The notes: generated by a model not told the origin, from the sequence alone. DNA of 64,000 bases from Streptomyces justiciae (GCF_015163075.1 NZ_JADDXU010000007.1:372001-436000); one strand, 5' to 3'; shown: positions 19,162 to 28,064, counted from the stretch's first letter. Made by a program: numbers and translations.

Positions 19162-19263
19162 TAAACACTCCCTTCGTCGGCCGCATCGGTGGCTGATCCA
19201 CTTCCGTCCGGAACGTGCTCCTCGCCCGCTCCCGACATCGCCGCAGCAGCGTGTCGTACGAGG

Positions 19264-21573
19264 TCACACTCCCAGTTGCAGCCCGTCGGCCGCCTCTTCG
19301 ACCATGGCGAGACCGAGGCGGCCGACCCGTACGGAGAACGGGGCACCCGCGATCCGCAGCCCGGTCAGAACGATCTCTCCCAGCGGCGCGCTGCGTACGG
19401 GACGCAGGGTGACCGTCCCCGCCGGGGCGTCAGGGCGGATGCCCGCGAGCGTGGTCAGCAACAGCACCCCCGCGGCCGCCGCCGTGGCCGCGGGCCGACA
19501 GGCCGCCGGGTGCGGGACAGGGGCGCTCGCCTCGGTGCGCTGCTCCCCCGCGTACATCTCGGGCAGCCGGTGACCGAAGACCTCGGCCGCCGCCAGCGTG
19601 CCCCGGAGCAGTGACGTCGCCTGTTTCTCGTAGCCGGCGGCGGCCAGGCCCGCGACGGCGACCGCCGTCTCCTGCGTTCTGACGGCGCCCCCACGGTGGC
19701 CGAACGGGTTGTACCCCGCCTCTTTCGCACCCAGCCCGCGCAGCCCCCACCCCGAGTCCATGGCGGGCCCGCCGAGCAGTCGGGCGAGCTGTTCGGTCTG
19801 CACCTTGTCGAGCAGCCCGGAGGCCAGTTCACCGCCGCCCAGCAGACCGGTGTCGAGGAGGTGGACCGCCGCCGCGCCCAACTGCGGGACGGGACGGCCG
19901 TCCGGAGCACGAGCTGCCACGGGTCGGCCTCCGCCCAAGTCGTCGATCCAGAAGTCCTCCCGGAAGCCGGTCCGCAGCTGCTGCGCCCACTGCCGCAGCC
20001 CGGCACCACCCGGTCTGCCGCAGGTGTCCAGCAGGTCGGCGCCGAGCAGGGCCGCGCGGTGGGCGTGTGCCTGCGTCTCGCAGCGCCGGGGCCCGCCCGG
20101 CTGCGGATCGCACAGGTAAGGGGCATCGCCGACGGTGGTCCGCAGCCAGGTCAGACAGCGCTCGGCGGCCGGCAGGAACTCTTCCGTATCGGCCTCGGGC
20201 AGGCCCCAGCGTCGGGCTTCGGCGAGCAGCACCGGGAAGAGCAGCGTGGCTTCCGTGCCGGTGCAGCTCGGTGGCAGATGCGTGCCCGCGTCGCGTCTGG
20301 GCCCGGGGATCATGCCGGACTGCGGTCCCGGGCCCTGGAGTTGGGTGCGGGCGAGGGTGCGCAGGGTGCCTGCGGCGAGGCGGGTGCCGAGCGGCAGGGC
20401 CATGCGGGCGGCGGCGAGCGCGTCGGCCGGGGACAGACCACAGCGCCAGGGCGCGCCGGCCGCGAGATGTGTGTCGGTGGGGTGAGCAGGGTCGCGCAGC
20501 AGCAGGGCCTGAAGATCCTCGATGCTCGTCCGCATGAGGTGCTGCGCCCTGTGGTCGTCGCCCATCGCACGGGCGGGAGCGAGAGGACTCGTCGCCGCCC
20601 GGCCCACGGCCCGGACGGGTCCCGCGCCGTCCGGGCGGACCCGCAGCTCGACGCTCGCGGTGCCGCCTGGGGGCATGACGAACTCCCAGCGCAGCAGTCC
20701 GGCCGAGGCCAGCGCGTCGGCCGGCGGCGGGTCGGCCGTGACCGACGAATTCCCGAGGGGCGACGACCAGCGCAGACCGGAGTCATGGACGCTCGCGGGC
20801 AGTTCGGGTCCCGGGCCACCGGCTGCGATGGCGCCCAGGTCGGCCAGATCCGTGCCGAGGGCCACCTCGACCGGCAGCCGCAGCGGACGAACGGCCGCGC
20901 TGCGCACGGTGATCCGCTCCGTACCGTCCGCGTGCCGGACGCGCTCGACGAGCACATCCGGGTCCGGGCCCACATGCGGGGAGGTGCGGACGGTGCCCAG
21001 GAACCGCGCGCTGTCGGCCGAGGTCATCCGCGCCTGCACCGCGAGCGGTTCACGCCCGGCCACCCGGACCTGACAGCGCGACAGCACACGCCGACCGGCC
21101 CGGTAGAACCCCTCCAACCCGCGACCGGTCAGCTGCCCTTGCTCCGTGGAGATGGCGAGGCCCGGGAGGGCGACGCAGATCAAGGTGGTGTGGGTGGAGG
21201 GCAGATCGGCGGGACGACGGGACGACGGGGACGGGAACTGGCCACCGCGAGCCGGTGCGGCCGGGGCACGATGTGCCTGCCCCGTGGTGCGGGTTGGCCC
21301 CGGGGTGTGGGGCGTGCGCCGGTCTGCCATCGCCGGGCTTGAGGCATGTGGCCGGTCTGCCATCGCCGGGCTTGAGGCATGTGGCCGGTCTGACGTCGCC
21401 GGGCTTGAGGCATGTGGCCGGTCCGACGTCGGCGGGCTTGAGGGATGTGGTCGGTCTGGCATCGCGGCGGAGGGCGGGCTGGGATCTACGACCCGGTCCG
21501 GCGGCCGTAAGGCCATCGAATCCGAGGCAGAGCGGGGATCGTCGGCGGTGGAGGGCGGAGTCGGCTGATACAT
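19264..21573 (-). CDS. Glycogen-debranching-like protein with repetitive N-terminus
   Basis: 769 residues from ATG 21573; the start is uncertain (ATG 21618 or an ATGA-coupled ATG at 21996 are in frame). The first ~140 residues are disordered and include four copies of an 11-residue repeat of type DRPHASSPATS. The glycogen-debranching N-terminal domain follows (LICVALPGLAISTEQGQLTG then RGLEGFYRAGRRVLSRCQV). After it comes a six-hairpin alpha-toroid domain of GH15/GH133 type, with GLSPADALAAARMALPLGTR, ETQAHAHRAALLGADLLDT and GWGLRGLGAKEAGYNPFGHR. This family cleaves alpha-1,6 branches or trehalose-like sugars. The usual catalytic acids could not be assigned by eye, so activity is an inference. 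Confidence 0.75.
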   Translation of the reverse strand: MYQPTPPSTADDPRSASDSMALRPPDRVVDPSPPSAAMPDRPHPSSPPTSDRPHASSPATSDRPHASSPAMADRPHASSPAMADRRTPHTPGPTRTTGQAHRAPAAPARGGQFPSPSSRRPADLPSTHTTLICVALPGLAISTEQGQLTGRGLEGFYRAGRRVLSRCQVRVAGREPLAVQARMTSADSARFLGTVRTSPHVGPDPDVLVERVRHADGTERITVRSAAVRPLRLPVEVALGTDLADLGAIAAGGPGPELPASVHDSGLRWSSPLGNSSVTADPPPADALASAGLLRWEFVMPPGGTASVELRVRPDGAGPVRAVGRAATSPLAPARAMGDDHRAQHLMRTSIEDLQALLLRDPAHPTDTHLAAGAPWRCGLSPADALAAARMALPLGTRLAAGTLRTLARTQLQGPGPQSGMIPGPRRDAGTHLPPSCTGTEATLLFPVLLAEARRWGLPEADTEEFLPAAERCLTWLRTTVGDAPYLCDPQPGGPRRCETQAHAHRAALLGADLLDTCGRPGGAGLRQWAQQLRTGFREDFWIDDLGGGRPVAARAPDGRPVPQLGAAAVHLLDTGLLGGGELASGLLDKVQTEQLARLLGGPAMDSGWGLRGLGAKEAGYNPFGHRGGAVRTQETAVAVAGLAAAGYEKQATSLLRGTLAAAEVFGHRLPEMYAGEQRTEASAPVPHPAACRPAATAAAAGVLLLTTLAGIRPDAPAGTVTLRPVRSAPLGEIVLTGLRIAGAPFSVRVGRLGLAMVEEAADGLQLGV
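21319..21450. repeat. Four tandem 33-bp repeats within a coding region
   Basis: Four contiguous units (21319-21351, 21352-21384, 21385-21417, 21418-21450) share GCCGGGCTTGAGGCATGTGG and differ at a few bases; a fifth partial copy follows. 33 bp is 11 codons, so copy-number change would keep the frame. On the minus strand each encodes a Pro/Ser-rich 11-mer with DRPH. Confidence 0.92.
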
Positions 21574-21992
21574 GGGCGGCTTCTTCTGCGCTCGGTGCGC
21601 CTCGGGCGGGTGCGGCATCGGCGGTGCGGGGCTCTGAAACGTGGCGGGACCGTGAACGGAGGTGCGGCGGCAGATCCGTCCACGTGTTCCGCCACTCAGG
21701 TGAACGGAGCAGGGCTCCTCGGGGTCACGCCTCCGCCCACCGAAGCAGACCGGATGGCGGCGGGGTCGGACGGCCGCGTCCCCGCAGGTGTGCCCGCCGC
21801 CCGCCGTCGCCCTCGCCCTCGCCCTCGCCGACCATGCCCCACACGCTTCCGTGTGACCTTCCGGATTGACGCCACAGGCACTGGACGGCCCAAGCCCACT
21901 CGACGCCGCCAAAGCCCCCGCAGCCACCTCGGCCGACCCCGCCGTCGTAGCCGTCGTAGCCGTCACGTCAGCCATCCCGCCCCCACGCACGA
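21574..21992. other. Spacer or extended N-terminus of the debranching-like gene
   Basis: No separate gene is supported. The minus-strand frame of the downstream gene stays open here and its first ATG (21996) overlaps the DUF4192 stop as ATGA. Its translation, however, is Arg/Gly/Cys-rich and unlike a domain. A GCCCTC hexamer run (about 21806-21830) and GCCGTCGTA repeats (about 21940-21965) are present. Confidence 0.5.
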
Positions 21993-23750
21993 TCATGTAG
22001 TCCCCGCATCCCCCACGCCCCCAGACCGCGCACCACCCCCACGCAGCCCCCGGCCACTGCCGTCAACACCCTTACGAGTACGACCGCCACGAGCCGAATC
22101 GGGCCGCGAGCCTCCCGCCGACGGACGCGCCGCACCAGGCCGCGCACCTCCCCCCGCCGCAGCACGAGACCGGGAACCCACCCCCGAGCCACGCCCCTCC
22201 CGCTCCCCCTTCGCCGAACGAGCACCGCTCGCACCCGCGTCGGCGGACCGCGTCCGGCGTCGACGGCCAGAACCCACCGCGGGAGCCGCGAGCGACACGG
22301 ACGAGGCCTCGCCGGACCCTACGGCGTCCTCGTCGGCTGCCATGCTTCCCGCGTCCGACCGATCCGGCAGATCTGGCAGGTCCGGCAGATTCGGCAGGTC
22401 CGCCCGCCCCACTCCAACCGCGGAGTCGCCCGCTCCCACAGGCTCCGTCTGCCCCCTGTCCCCGCGTTCCGCCCGCAGGCAACGGCGGATCGACTCCGGG
22501 TCCAGCCCCTCGTTGCAGGCCTGGTGGAGCAGGCGGGCGAAGAGGTAATCGGGGTCCGCGCCCAGGGCCATGGCCAAGGCCTCCCTCGCCTCCAACTGGT
22601 CGCCGGTCGACCATGCGACCCAGCCGGCGAGGGTCAGCGGCGCGGCGGCGTGTTCGCCGTACGGTCCGACGCAGCGTCGGGCGAGGGCGCGCCACAGCCG
22701 TAGGGCGGGACCTGCCGCGTCCCCTTCCATCCACTCGGCCGCGCGGTCACGGGTGGTGCGGTCCTGGAGGCCGAGGATCAGCGATGCGGCCTCGTCGTGG
22801 CCCAGCAGTTGGTCGTCACGGAGATCCGCGGTGAGGATGCCGGACACGGACGGCGCCTGTTCGAAGCGCCGCATGATCTGTTCGGCAAGCTCCAGGGTCT
22901 CCGCGGCCACGCCGGCGCGACCGGCCTCGTCGAGGATCCTCGGGACGATGGCCATGCCGGCAGTGTCCAGGGCGATCTCCTGGGCCAGCGCGGCGGCGTT
23001 CTCCCAGGGCATCAGCCTGGCCCGCAACTCTCGTAGGGTGCCGCGCACTTGGAGACCGGCGTAGGTGGCGGCCGCGGCCAGCACCGAGGTGCCGGGCAGG
23101 CCCATCGACTGCCCCTCAGGCGGACAGCACGCCTCGCTCACGCAGCAGTACGACCAGAAGCGGCCGTCGGAAATGCACAGCGCCTCGATCACCGGCACAT
23201 CGCGGGAGCCGCACTCGACACGCAGTTGCTGGACGAGCGGCCGGAGTCGTTCCATCACATCCCGGCCCGACTCTCCCCGGCCCGGCTCCTGGCACAGGTA
23301 GGCGACCATCTGGTCAGGACGGGCTCCTCTGCGCTCACTGCCGGTGACCAGTCCGTGGGCCAACTGCCGGGCCGCGGCGGGCCAGTCGTCGGTGTTCGCG
23401 GGGATGCCGAGCCGGGCCCGGCCCCCGAAGCGGCCGCGTCCGTCCTTGTCGCGGAGGGCGACCAGCACGATGCTGTCCTCCGGCCGGTAGCCGAGCAGAT
23501 AGGGCAGGGCGTCCGCCAGTTCGGCCGGGGTGCGCAGGGTCACCTGTTCGTCGCCGTGGCCGTCGTATGCGAGGGAGTCGACGCCTTCCGCCTGGCCCAG
23601 GCGCTCGTCGCGCGCACCTACCGTCTTGCGGGGGCTGCTTCCCGTCGCCTTGTCGCTCGCGGGAGTCGTGGGGACTTCCGAGTCGGATGCCGCGGTTTCG
23701 GCGGTTCCATGGCTTTCAGGGGTTCCGGTCGTTTCGCCGTGGTTCGTCAT
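21993..23750 (-). CDS. DUF4192 family protein with long basic, disordered tail
   Basis: 585 residues from ATG 23750. The DUF4192 core (residues ~65-430) begins VTLRTPAELADALPYLLGYR and PEDSIVLVALRDKDGRGRFG, with CVSEACCPPEGQSMGLPGTS in the middle. That motif is the most conserved part of the family in actinobacteria. The function is unknown. The last ~140 residues are Gly/Arg/Ser-rich and positively charged, preceded by a LPNLPDLPDLPD repeat; such a tail could bind nucleic acid. Its stop overlaps the first in-frame ATG of the next gene by 4 nt. Confidence 0.82.
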   Translation of the reverse strand: MTNHGETTGTPESHGTAETAASDSEVPTTPASDKATGSSPRKTVGARDERLGQAEGVDSLAYDGHGDEQVTLRTPAELADALPYLLGYRPEDSIVLVALRDKDGRGRFGGRARLGIPANTDDWPAAARQLAHGLVTGSERRGARPDQMVAYLCQEPGRGESGRDVMERLRPLVQQLRVECGSRDVPVIEALCISDGRFWSYCCVSEACCPPEGQSMGLPGTSVLAAAATYAGLQVRGTLRELRARLMPWENAAALAQEIALDTAGMAIVPRILDEAGRAGVAAETLELAEQIMRRFEQAPSVSGILTADLRDDQLLGHDEAASLILGLQDRTTRDRAAEWMEGDAAGPALRLWRALARRCVGPYGEHAAAPLTLAGWVAWSTGDQLEAREALAMALGADPDYLFARLLHQACNEGLDPESIRRCLRAERGDRGQTEPVGAGDSAVGVGRADLPNLPDLPDLPDRSDAGSMAADEDAVGSGEASSVSLAAPAVGSGRRRRTRSADAGASGARSAKGEREGRGSGVGSRSRAAAGGGARPGAARPSAGGSRPDSARGGRTRKGVDGSGRGLRGGGARSGGVGDAGTT

Positions 23751-23896
23751 GCCCAGACGATCTCGCGAATCGCAGAATTCCGCTTTCGCCTGTGGATAAC
23801 TCGAGCCAGGGACACGTCAATTCACCCCAGTCGCACCGCCGACCGCCGACCGCGTGCCAAGCCGTGAAGGCAGCCCGTGGCCCCCGGTGAAGCGAC

Positions 23897-26056
23897 TCAG
23901 CCTGCCGCAGCAAGCACCAGAGGCAGCACCCGCTCACTCCCGGCCCGGAGCAGCAGCCGGGCCGCGACCGCCAGGGTCCAGCCGGAGTCGGTGTAGTCGT
24001 CCACGAGCAGGACGGGGCCGGGTGTGCGGGCCAGCGCTTCGGCGAGTTCGTCGGAGACGGCGAAGCTGCCGGACAGCGCCCTGAGTCGTTGGGCTGAGTT
24101 GCTGCGCCGGGCCGCGTGCGCACCCCCCGGGCCCGTGTACGTCAGCGTGCCCAGGAACGGCAGGCGGCCGATGCCGGCGATGCCCTCGGCGAGGGAACCC
24201 ACCAGGCGGGGGCGGGCCAGGGACGGTACGGCGACGACGCCCACCGGCCGGGCGGCGGCTTCCGGGGCGCCGGAGGCCCACCCGCCGGGTGAACGCGCCC
24301 AGTCGGCGAGCACCGCCACCGCGGCCCGCAGCACGTCGTCCGGCACCGGGCCGTCGGGAGCGTCCTCGGCCAGCAGCGGGCGCAGCCGGTTGCCCCAGCC
24401 GATGTCGGAGAGCCGCCCCAGGGCGCGCCCGGTGGAGCACTGCTCCTTGGCCGGGATGCGGCCCTTGAGATCGATGCCCAGCGCGGGCATTCCGGTTGGC
24501 CACATCCGACGTGGTTCGACCTCGACGCCCGGGCGGTCCAGTTCCTTCGTCGCCGCCGTCAGCGTCTCCGTCGAGACGGAGGTGTCGGCCCAGGGTCCGG
24601 CGCAGTTGTCGCAGCGGCCGCAGGGTGCCGCCCCTTCGTCGTCCAGCTGGCGGCGCAGGAATTCCATCCGGCACCCGGCCGTGCTCACGTAGTCACGCAT
24701 GGCCTGCTGCTCGGCCGCGCGCTGTCGTGCCACCCAGGCGTACCGCTCGGCGTCGTAGACCCAGGGCTCGCCGGTGGCGATCCAGCCGCCCTTGACCCGT
24801 TTGACGGCCCCGTCGACGTCGAGAACCTTGAGCATGGTCTCCAGGCGGGTGCGCCGGAGGTCCACGACCGCCTCCAGGGCGGGCACGGACAGCGGCCTGC
24901 CCGCCTCGGCCAGCGCCGCGAGAGTCTGGCGGACCTGTGCCTCCGGCGGGAAGGCGGTGTCGGCGAAGTAGCGCCAGATGGCCTCGTCCTCCTTGCCCGG
25001 CAGCAGCAGCACATCGGCGTGGGCGACACCGCGTCCCGCGCGGCCGACCTGCTGGTAATAGGCGATCGGTGAGGACGGCGAGCCGAGATGGATGACGAAG
25101 CCCAGGTCGGGTTTGTCGAAGCCCATGCCCAGAGCCGAGGTCGCGACCAGTGCCTTGACCCGGTTCTCCAGCAGGTCGGTCTCGGCCTGGAGCCGGTCGG
25201 CGTTCTCCGTGCGCCCCGTGTAGGAGGCGACCTGGTGGCCTCGCTGGCGCAGATGGGCCGTGGCCTCCTCGGCGGCGGCGACCGTCAAGGTGTAGATGAT
25301 TCCGGAGCCCGGCAGCTCGTCCAAGTGCTCGGCGAGCCAGGCCAGGCGGTGTGCGGCGTCCGGCAGCCGGACCACGCCGAGACGCAGGCTCTCCCGCTCC
25401 AACGGGCCGCGCAGCACCAGCGCCTCTCCTGCGCCGGTGCCGAGTTGCTCGGCCACGTCCGCGGTCACGCGCGCGTTGGCCGTCGCGGTGGTGGCCAGCA
25501 CCGGGACACCGGGAGCGAGCTCGGTGAGCATGGCCCGCAACCGGCGGTAGTCGGGCCGGAAGTCATGCCCCCAGTCGGAGATGCAGTGCGCCTCGTCGAC
25601 CACCAGCAGACCGGTCGTGGCCGCCAGCTTGGGCAGCAACTGGTCGCGGAAGTCGACGGAGTTGAGACGCTCGGGGCTGACCAGAAGCACGTCGGTCTCG
25701 CCCCGCTCCACCTCCTCGTGGATGGTGTCCCACTCCTCGGGGTTGGCCGAGTTGATGGTGCGCGCCCTGATCCCGGCCCGCGCCGCCGACTCGACCTGGT
25801 TGCGCATCAGCGCCAGGAGCGGCGAGACGATCACGGTCGGTCCCGCGCCGCGCCGGCGCAGCAGCGCGGTGGCGACGAAGTACACCGCCGACTTGCCCCA
25901 GCCGGTGCGCTGCACCACCAGCGCGCGCCGTCGGTCCTCCACCAGCGCCGCGACCGCCTGCCACTGGTCCTCCCGCAACCGCGCGGAGCCGTCCGGGGCC
26001 CCGACCAGCTCGGCGAGGACGGCATCGGCTTCGGCACGGAGCTCCAGGTTGTCCAT
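23897..26056 (-). CDS. RecQ-family DNA helicase with C-terminal phosphoribosyltransferase-like domain
   Basis: 719 residues from ATG 26056 (MDNLELRAEADAVLAELVGA), with GGAGAC just upstream. The two RecA-like domains carry Walker A QRTGWGKSAVYF, motif II VVDEAHCISDWGHDFRPDYR, ATTATANARV, SALGMGFDKPDLGFVIH and motif VI YYQQVGRAGRG. A zinc site follows: Cys in TAGCRMEF plus CGRCDNC. The last ~100 residues are not RecQ: LLVDDYTDSGWTLAVAARLL has the PRPP-binding pattern of type I phosphoribosyltransferases, with LGTLTYTGPGGAHAARRSNS before it. It should unwind DNA during repair or recombination. The Walker A Trp-Gly-Lys-Ser form is usual in this actinobacterial group. Confidence 0.87.
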   Translation of the reverse strand: MDNLELRAEADAVLAELVGAPDGSARLREDQWQAVAALVEDRRRALVVQRTGWGKSAVYFVATALLRRRGAGPTVIVSPLLALMRNQVESAARAGIRARTINSANPEEWDTIHEEVERGETDVLLVSPERLNSVDFRDQLLPKLAATTGLLVVDEAHCISDWGHDFRPDYRRLRAMLTELAPGVPVLATTATANARVTADVAEQLGTGAGEALVLRGPLERESLRLGVVRLPDAAHRLAWLAEHLDELPGSGIIYTLTVAAAEEATAHLRQRGHQVASYTGRTENADRLQAETDLLENRVKALVATSALGMGFDKPDLGFVIHLGSPSSPIAYYQQVGRAGRGVAHADVLLLPGKEDEAIWRYFADTAFPPEAQVRQTLAALAEAGRPLSVPALEAVVDLRRTRLETMLKVLDVDGAVKRVKGGWIATGEPWVYDAERYAWVARQRAAEQQAMRDYVSTAGCRMEFLRRQLDDEGAAPCGRCDNCAGPWADTSVSTETLTAATKELDRPGVEVEPRRMWPTGMPALGIDLKGRIPAKEQCSTGRALGRLSDIGWGNRLRPLLAEDAPDGPVPDDVLRAAVAVLADWARSPGGWASGAPEAAARPVGVVAVPSLARPRLVGSLAEGIAGIGRLPFLGTLTYTGPGGAHAARRSNSAQRLRALSGSFAVSDELAEALARTPGPVLLVDDYTDSGWTLAVAARLLLRAGSERVLPLVLAAAG

Positions 26057-26365
26057 GTCTCCATGCAACCCGATGGCACTGACAATCGGCCACTTCACAA
26101 CGCGTGACACCAGGCATCCTGTGCGTCAGGCACGCGCGCGTGTCTGGCGTCGCAGGGTGAAACACCGGGTAGGGATATAAACCACACACCGTCAGATACC
26201 GGTCGGTGGCCCCAATTGCTCGTTGCCGCATCCAAGTTCGACAGGAAGAATTGAACTCCGCTCCCCGCACGGCTCGCCCGTGGTCCGGTAGGGCTCTGCT
26301 GCGGCGTGCGTTCCCCCGAATCCGACCTCGCCCGCAGCTGTGGGCGCGTAGCCGAAGGGAGGACC
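26057..26365. other. 309-bp divergent promoter region
   Basis: This separates the recQ-like gene from the + strand gene at 26366. An AT-rich patch with GATATAAACC (about 26173-26185) may hold a -10 for one of them. No operator-like palindrome or SOS box is visible. Confidence 0.45.
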
Positions 26366-26998
26366 GTGACCTTCGGATTCGCTCCGTCTTCGGCAGCATC
26401 CACGTCGACGTCTGCCGACCTGTCCGCCGCATCCAACCCGCTGACCCGTCTGCTCGAACCCGCGGAGTGGGCCGCAGCCGGGATTCCCCTGCTGCGCAAT
26501 CCCCGCGAGGTCGTGAGCGGACTGCACTCCCGGCATCGTCCGACGACCGCGACGGCGATCGTCGCCGTCCTCGATCCGGACGAACGGCTGCGCGCGAGCG
26601 CCTCGTTCACGCGCCGCCCGGCACCAGCCGACGGCTGGATGTTCCGCAACGCGCTGCTCGCCCAGCTGCGCCGGGTCATCCCGCACGACCTGCGCCGCCG
26701 CACTCCGGTGCGTACGGCCGTGCTGCTGTACTGCCGTGACGGCGACGCGCGTTGGACGGAGGAGGACGGCGCGTGGATGTGGGGGCTGCGCGACGCCTGC
26801 ACGCTGCACGGACTGCGCTGCGGCGCCTACATCACGCTCACCCGTGACGGCTGGCAGGTTCTCGGCGAGGGCCGCGGCGGCCGTCGGCCCAACTCCACGT
26901 CGGCGCCGGAACCTTTCGCCCTGTCCGAGGCACCGCCTCCACTGCCGCGCACCGGTGGTGCCGCGTCCGAGGTACTGCGCCGCGCGGCAGCCCGCTGA
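26366..26998 (+). CDS. Conserved Streptomyces protein of unknown function
   Basis: 210 residues from GTG 26366, with GGGAGG 3 nt upstream. After a Ser/Ala-rich N-terminal ~40 residues there is one globular region with EPAEWAAAGIPLLRNPREVV, ATAIVAVLDPDERLRASASF and DGAWMWGLRDACTLHGLRCG. Predicted as alternating beta strands and helices; there is no signal peptide or membrane segment. I do not recognise a family. The tail is Pro/Arg-rich. Divergence from the RecQ-like gene is the only context. A terminator follows at 27007. Confidence 0.8.
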   Translation: MTFGFAPSSAASTSTSADLSAASNPLTRLLEPAEWAAAGIPLLRNPREVVSGLHSRHRPTTATAIVAVLDPDERLRASASFTRRPAPADGWMFRNALLAQLRRVIPHDLRRRTPVRTAVLLYCRDGDARWTEEDGAWMWGLRDACTLHGLRCGAYITLTRDGWQVLGEGRGGRRPNSTSAPEPFALSEAPPPLPRTGGAASEVLRRAAAR

Positions 26999-27006
26999 GA
27001 CTCCGG

Positions 27007-27034
27007 CCGGAAGGTGCCCCGAGGCGCCTTCCGG
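27007..27034 (+). terminator. Terminator of the 26366 gene
   Basis: CCGGAAGGTGCC (27007-27018) pairs with GGCGCCTTCCGG (27023-27034) around a CCGA loop, with a single G-U pair. It starts 8 nt after the stop codon. Confidence 0.82.
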
Positions 27035-27346
27035 TACGACGAACCGGCCGTCCCGTCCACGACATCCATGGATCACTCGGCTCCGCCGTGCATTCATGTC
27101 GTACGGCGTCACACGTCATCGCAGGCGAACGTGCGGCGTCGCAAGGCGTCGTACGGCGCGAGAGCCGCGCATGCGGGAAGCCCAAGGTCACCGGGCAGCC
27201 GCGCATGCCTGGTCGCCCCGCGTGCACGGGGAGAGACGACGACGGAGCTTCCCGAGGCTCTCTCAGCCGCGCCGGAACCGACCTCGGCGAGGGCACGCGC
27301 ACGGACCGCCCTCAGGCGTCCGCGCACGACAAACCTCCCACCGTGC

Positions 27347-27368
27347 AGGCGCCGCCGCGGCGGCGCCT
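27347..27368. terminator. 22-bp perfect palindrome, likely bidirectional terminator
   Basis: AGGCGCCGCCG-CGGCGGCGCCT is perfectly self-complementary, leaving a small CGCG-centred loop when folded. It lies about 40 bp from the stop of the minus-strand gene at 27408. Confidence 0.7.
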
Positions 27369-27407
27369 TCGTCACCCCGGCGTCCCCTCGGGTTCACCGG
27401 TACGGGC

Positions 27408-28064
27408 TCAGACGCCCGCGCCCAGCACCGAGTTGATCTGCTGCGGGTCGCCGCAGACGATCAGCAGAGCGCCGGCCCGGCTGTGGGCCAGGGGCAGAAC
27501 GGTCGCGGCAACGGCGTCGGCACCGCCGTTGACGGCGACCACGACGACGGGGCGCGTGGCGGCACGGCCGGCGGCGTCGGCGTCCAGGTAGAAGACGTCG
27601 TCGCCCGCGTCGTGCTGGGCCCAGTAGGAGGCTTCGCCGAAGGACAGCTCGTGGGTGGCCCACGGGTGCTGCTCGCCGGTGGTGATCACCAGCACGTCGC
27701 CGGGGGCACGGCCCGACTCCAGGAGCAGGTCCACGGCTTCCTCGGCGGCGTCGAGCGCGCCGTCGGCGGAGGCCGGGATCAGCTGGATCTGCGGGGTCGC
27801 CGGGGCCGGAGCGGCGGCGCGGGGCGCCGGGCCCGACGGTCCGGGCTTGGCGGCCACGTCATGCGGCGCACGCTGCACCGGAGGCGTGGGGCGGAGGGGG
27901 CCGGGACGACCGGGACGCGGGTGCGCCGCGGGCCGGGGGCCGGGTACGGGGCGGGGGGTCGGCGCGGTACGGCCACTGGCCGGAGTGGCGCGGGGACCCT
28001 GGGCACTCTCGTGAATCTGAGGCTCCTCGGGAAGGAGAGGCATGAGCTGACTTTTATCAAACAT
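27408..28064 (-). CDS. Pro-rich protein with UvrD-like helicase C-terminal fold
   Basis: 218 residues from ATG 28064 (MFDKSQLMPLLPEEPQIHES); ATG 28043 is an alternative, and neither has a clear ribosome site. Residues ~20-100 are Pro/Arg/Ala-rich and disordered. The last ~110 residues look like the final RecA lobe of superfamily I helicases: DVLVITTGEQHPW, then TRPVVVVAVNGGADAV and LPLAHSRAGALLIVCGDP. The last resembles motif VI (ALTRA...LIVVGDP). The Walker A lobe is absent, so it cannot be a helicase alone. It precedes rnhB (48 nt downstream of the rnhB stop). The role is unknown; a DNA or RNA-polymerase partner is possible. Confidence 0.7.
   Translation of the reverse strand: MFDKSQLMPLLPEEPQIHESAQGPRATPASGRTAPTPRPVPGPRPAAHPRPGRPGPLRPTPPVQRAPHDVAAKPGPSGPAPRAAAPAPATPQIQLIPASADGALDAAEEAVDLLLESGRAPGDVLVITTGEQHPWATHELSFGEASYWAQHDAGDDVFYLDADAAGRAATRPVVVVAVNGGADAVAATVLPLAHSRAGALLIVCGDPQQINSVLGAGV

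Larger units (their letters stand above)
26999..27407. other. 409-bp convergent intergenic region
   Basis: Two terminators are present (27007-27034 and 27347-27368). The DNA between contains scattered CGTACGGCG / CACACGTCATCG-like short repeats (27095-27165). No open frame has convincing codon bias. Confidence 0.55.
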
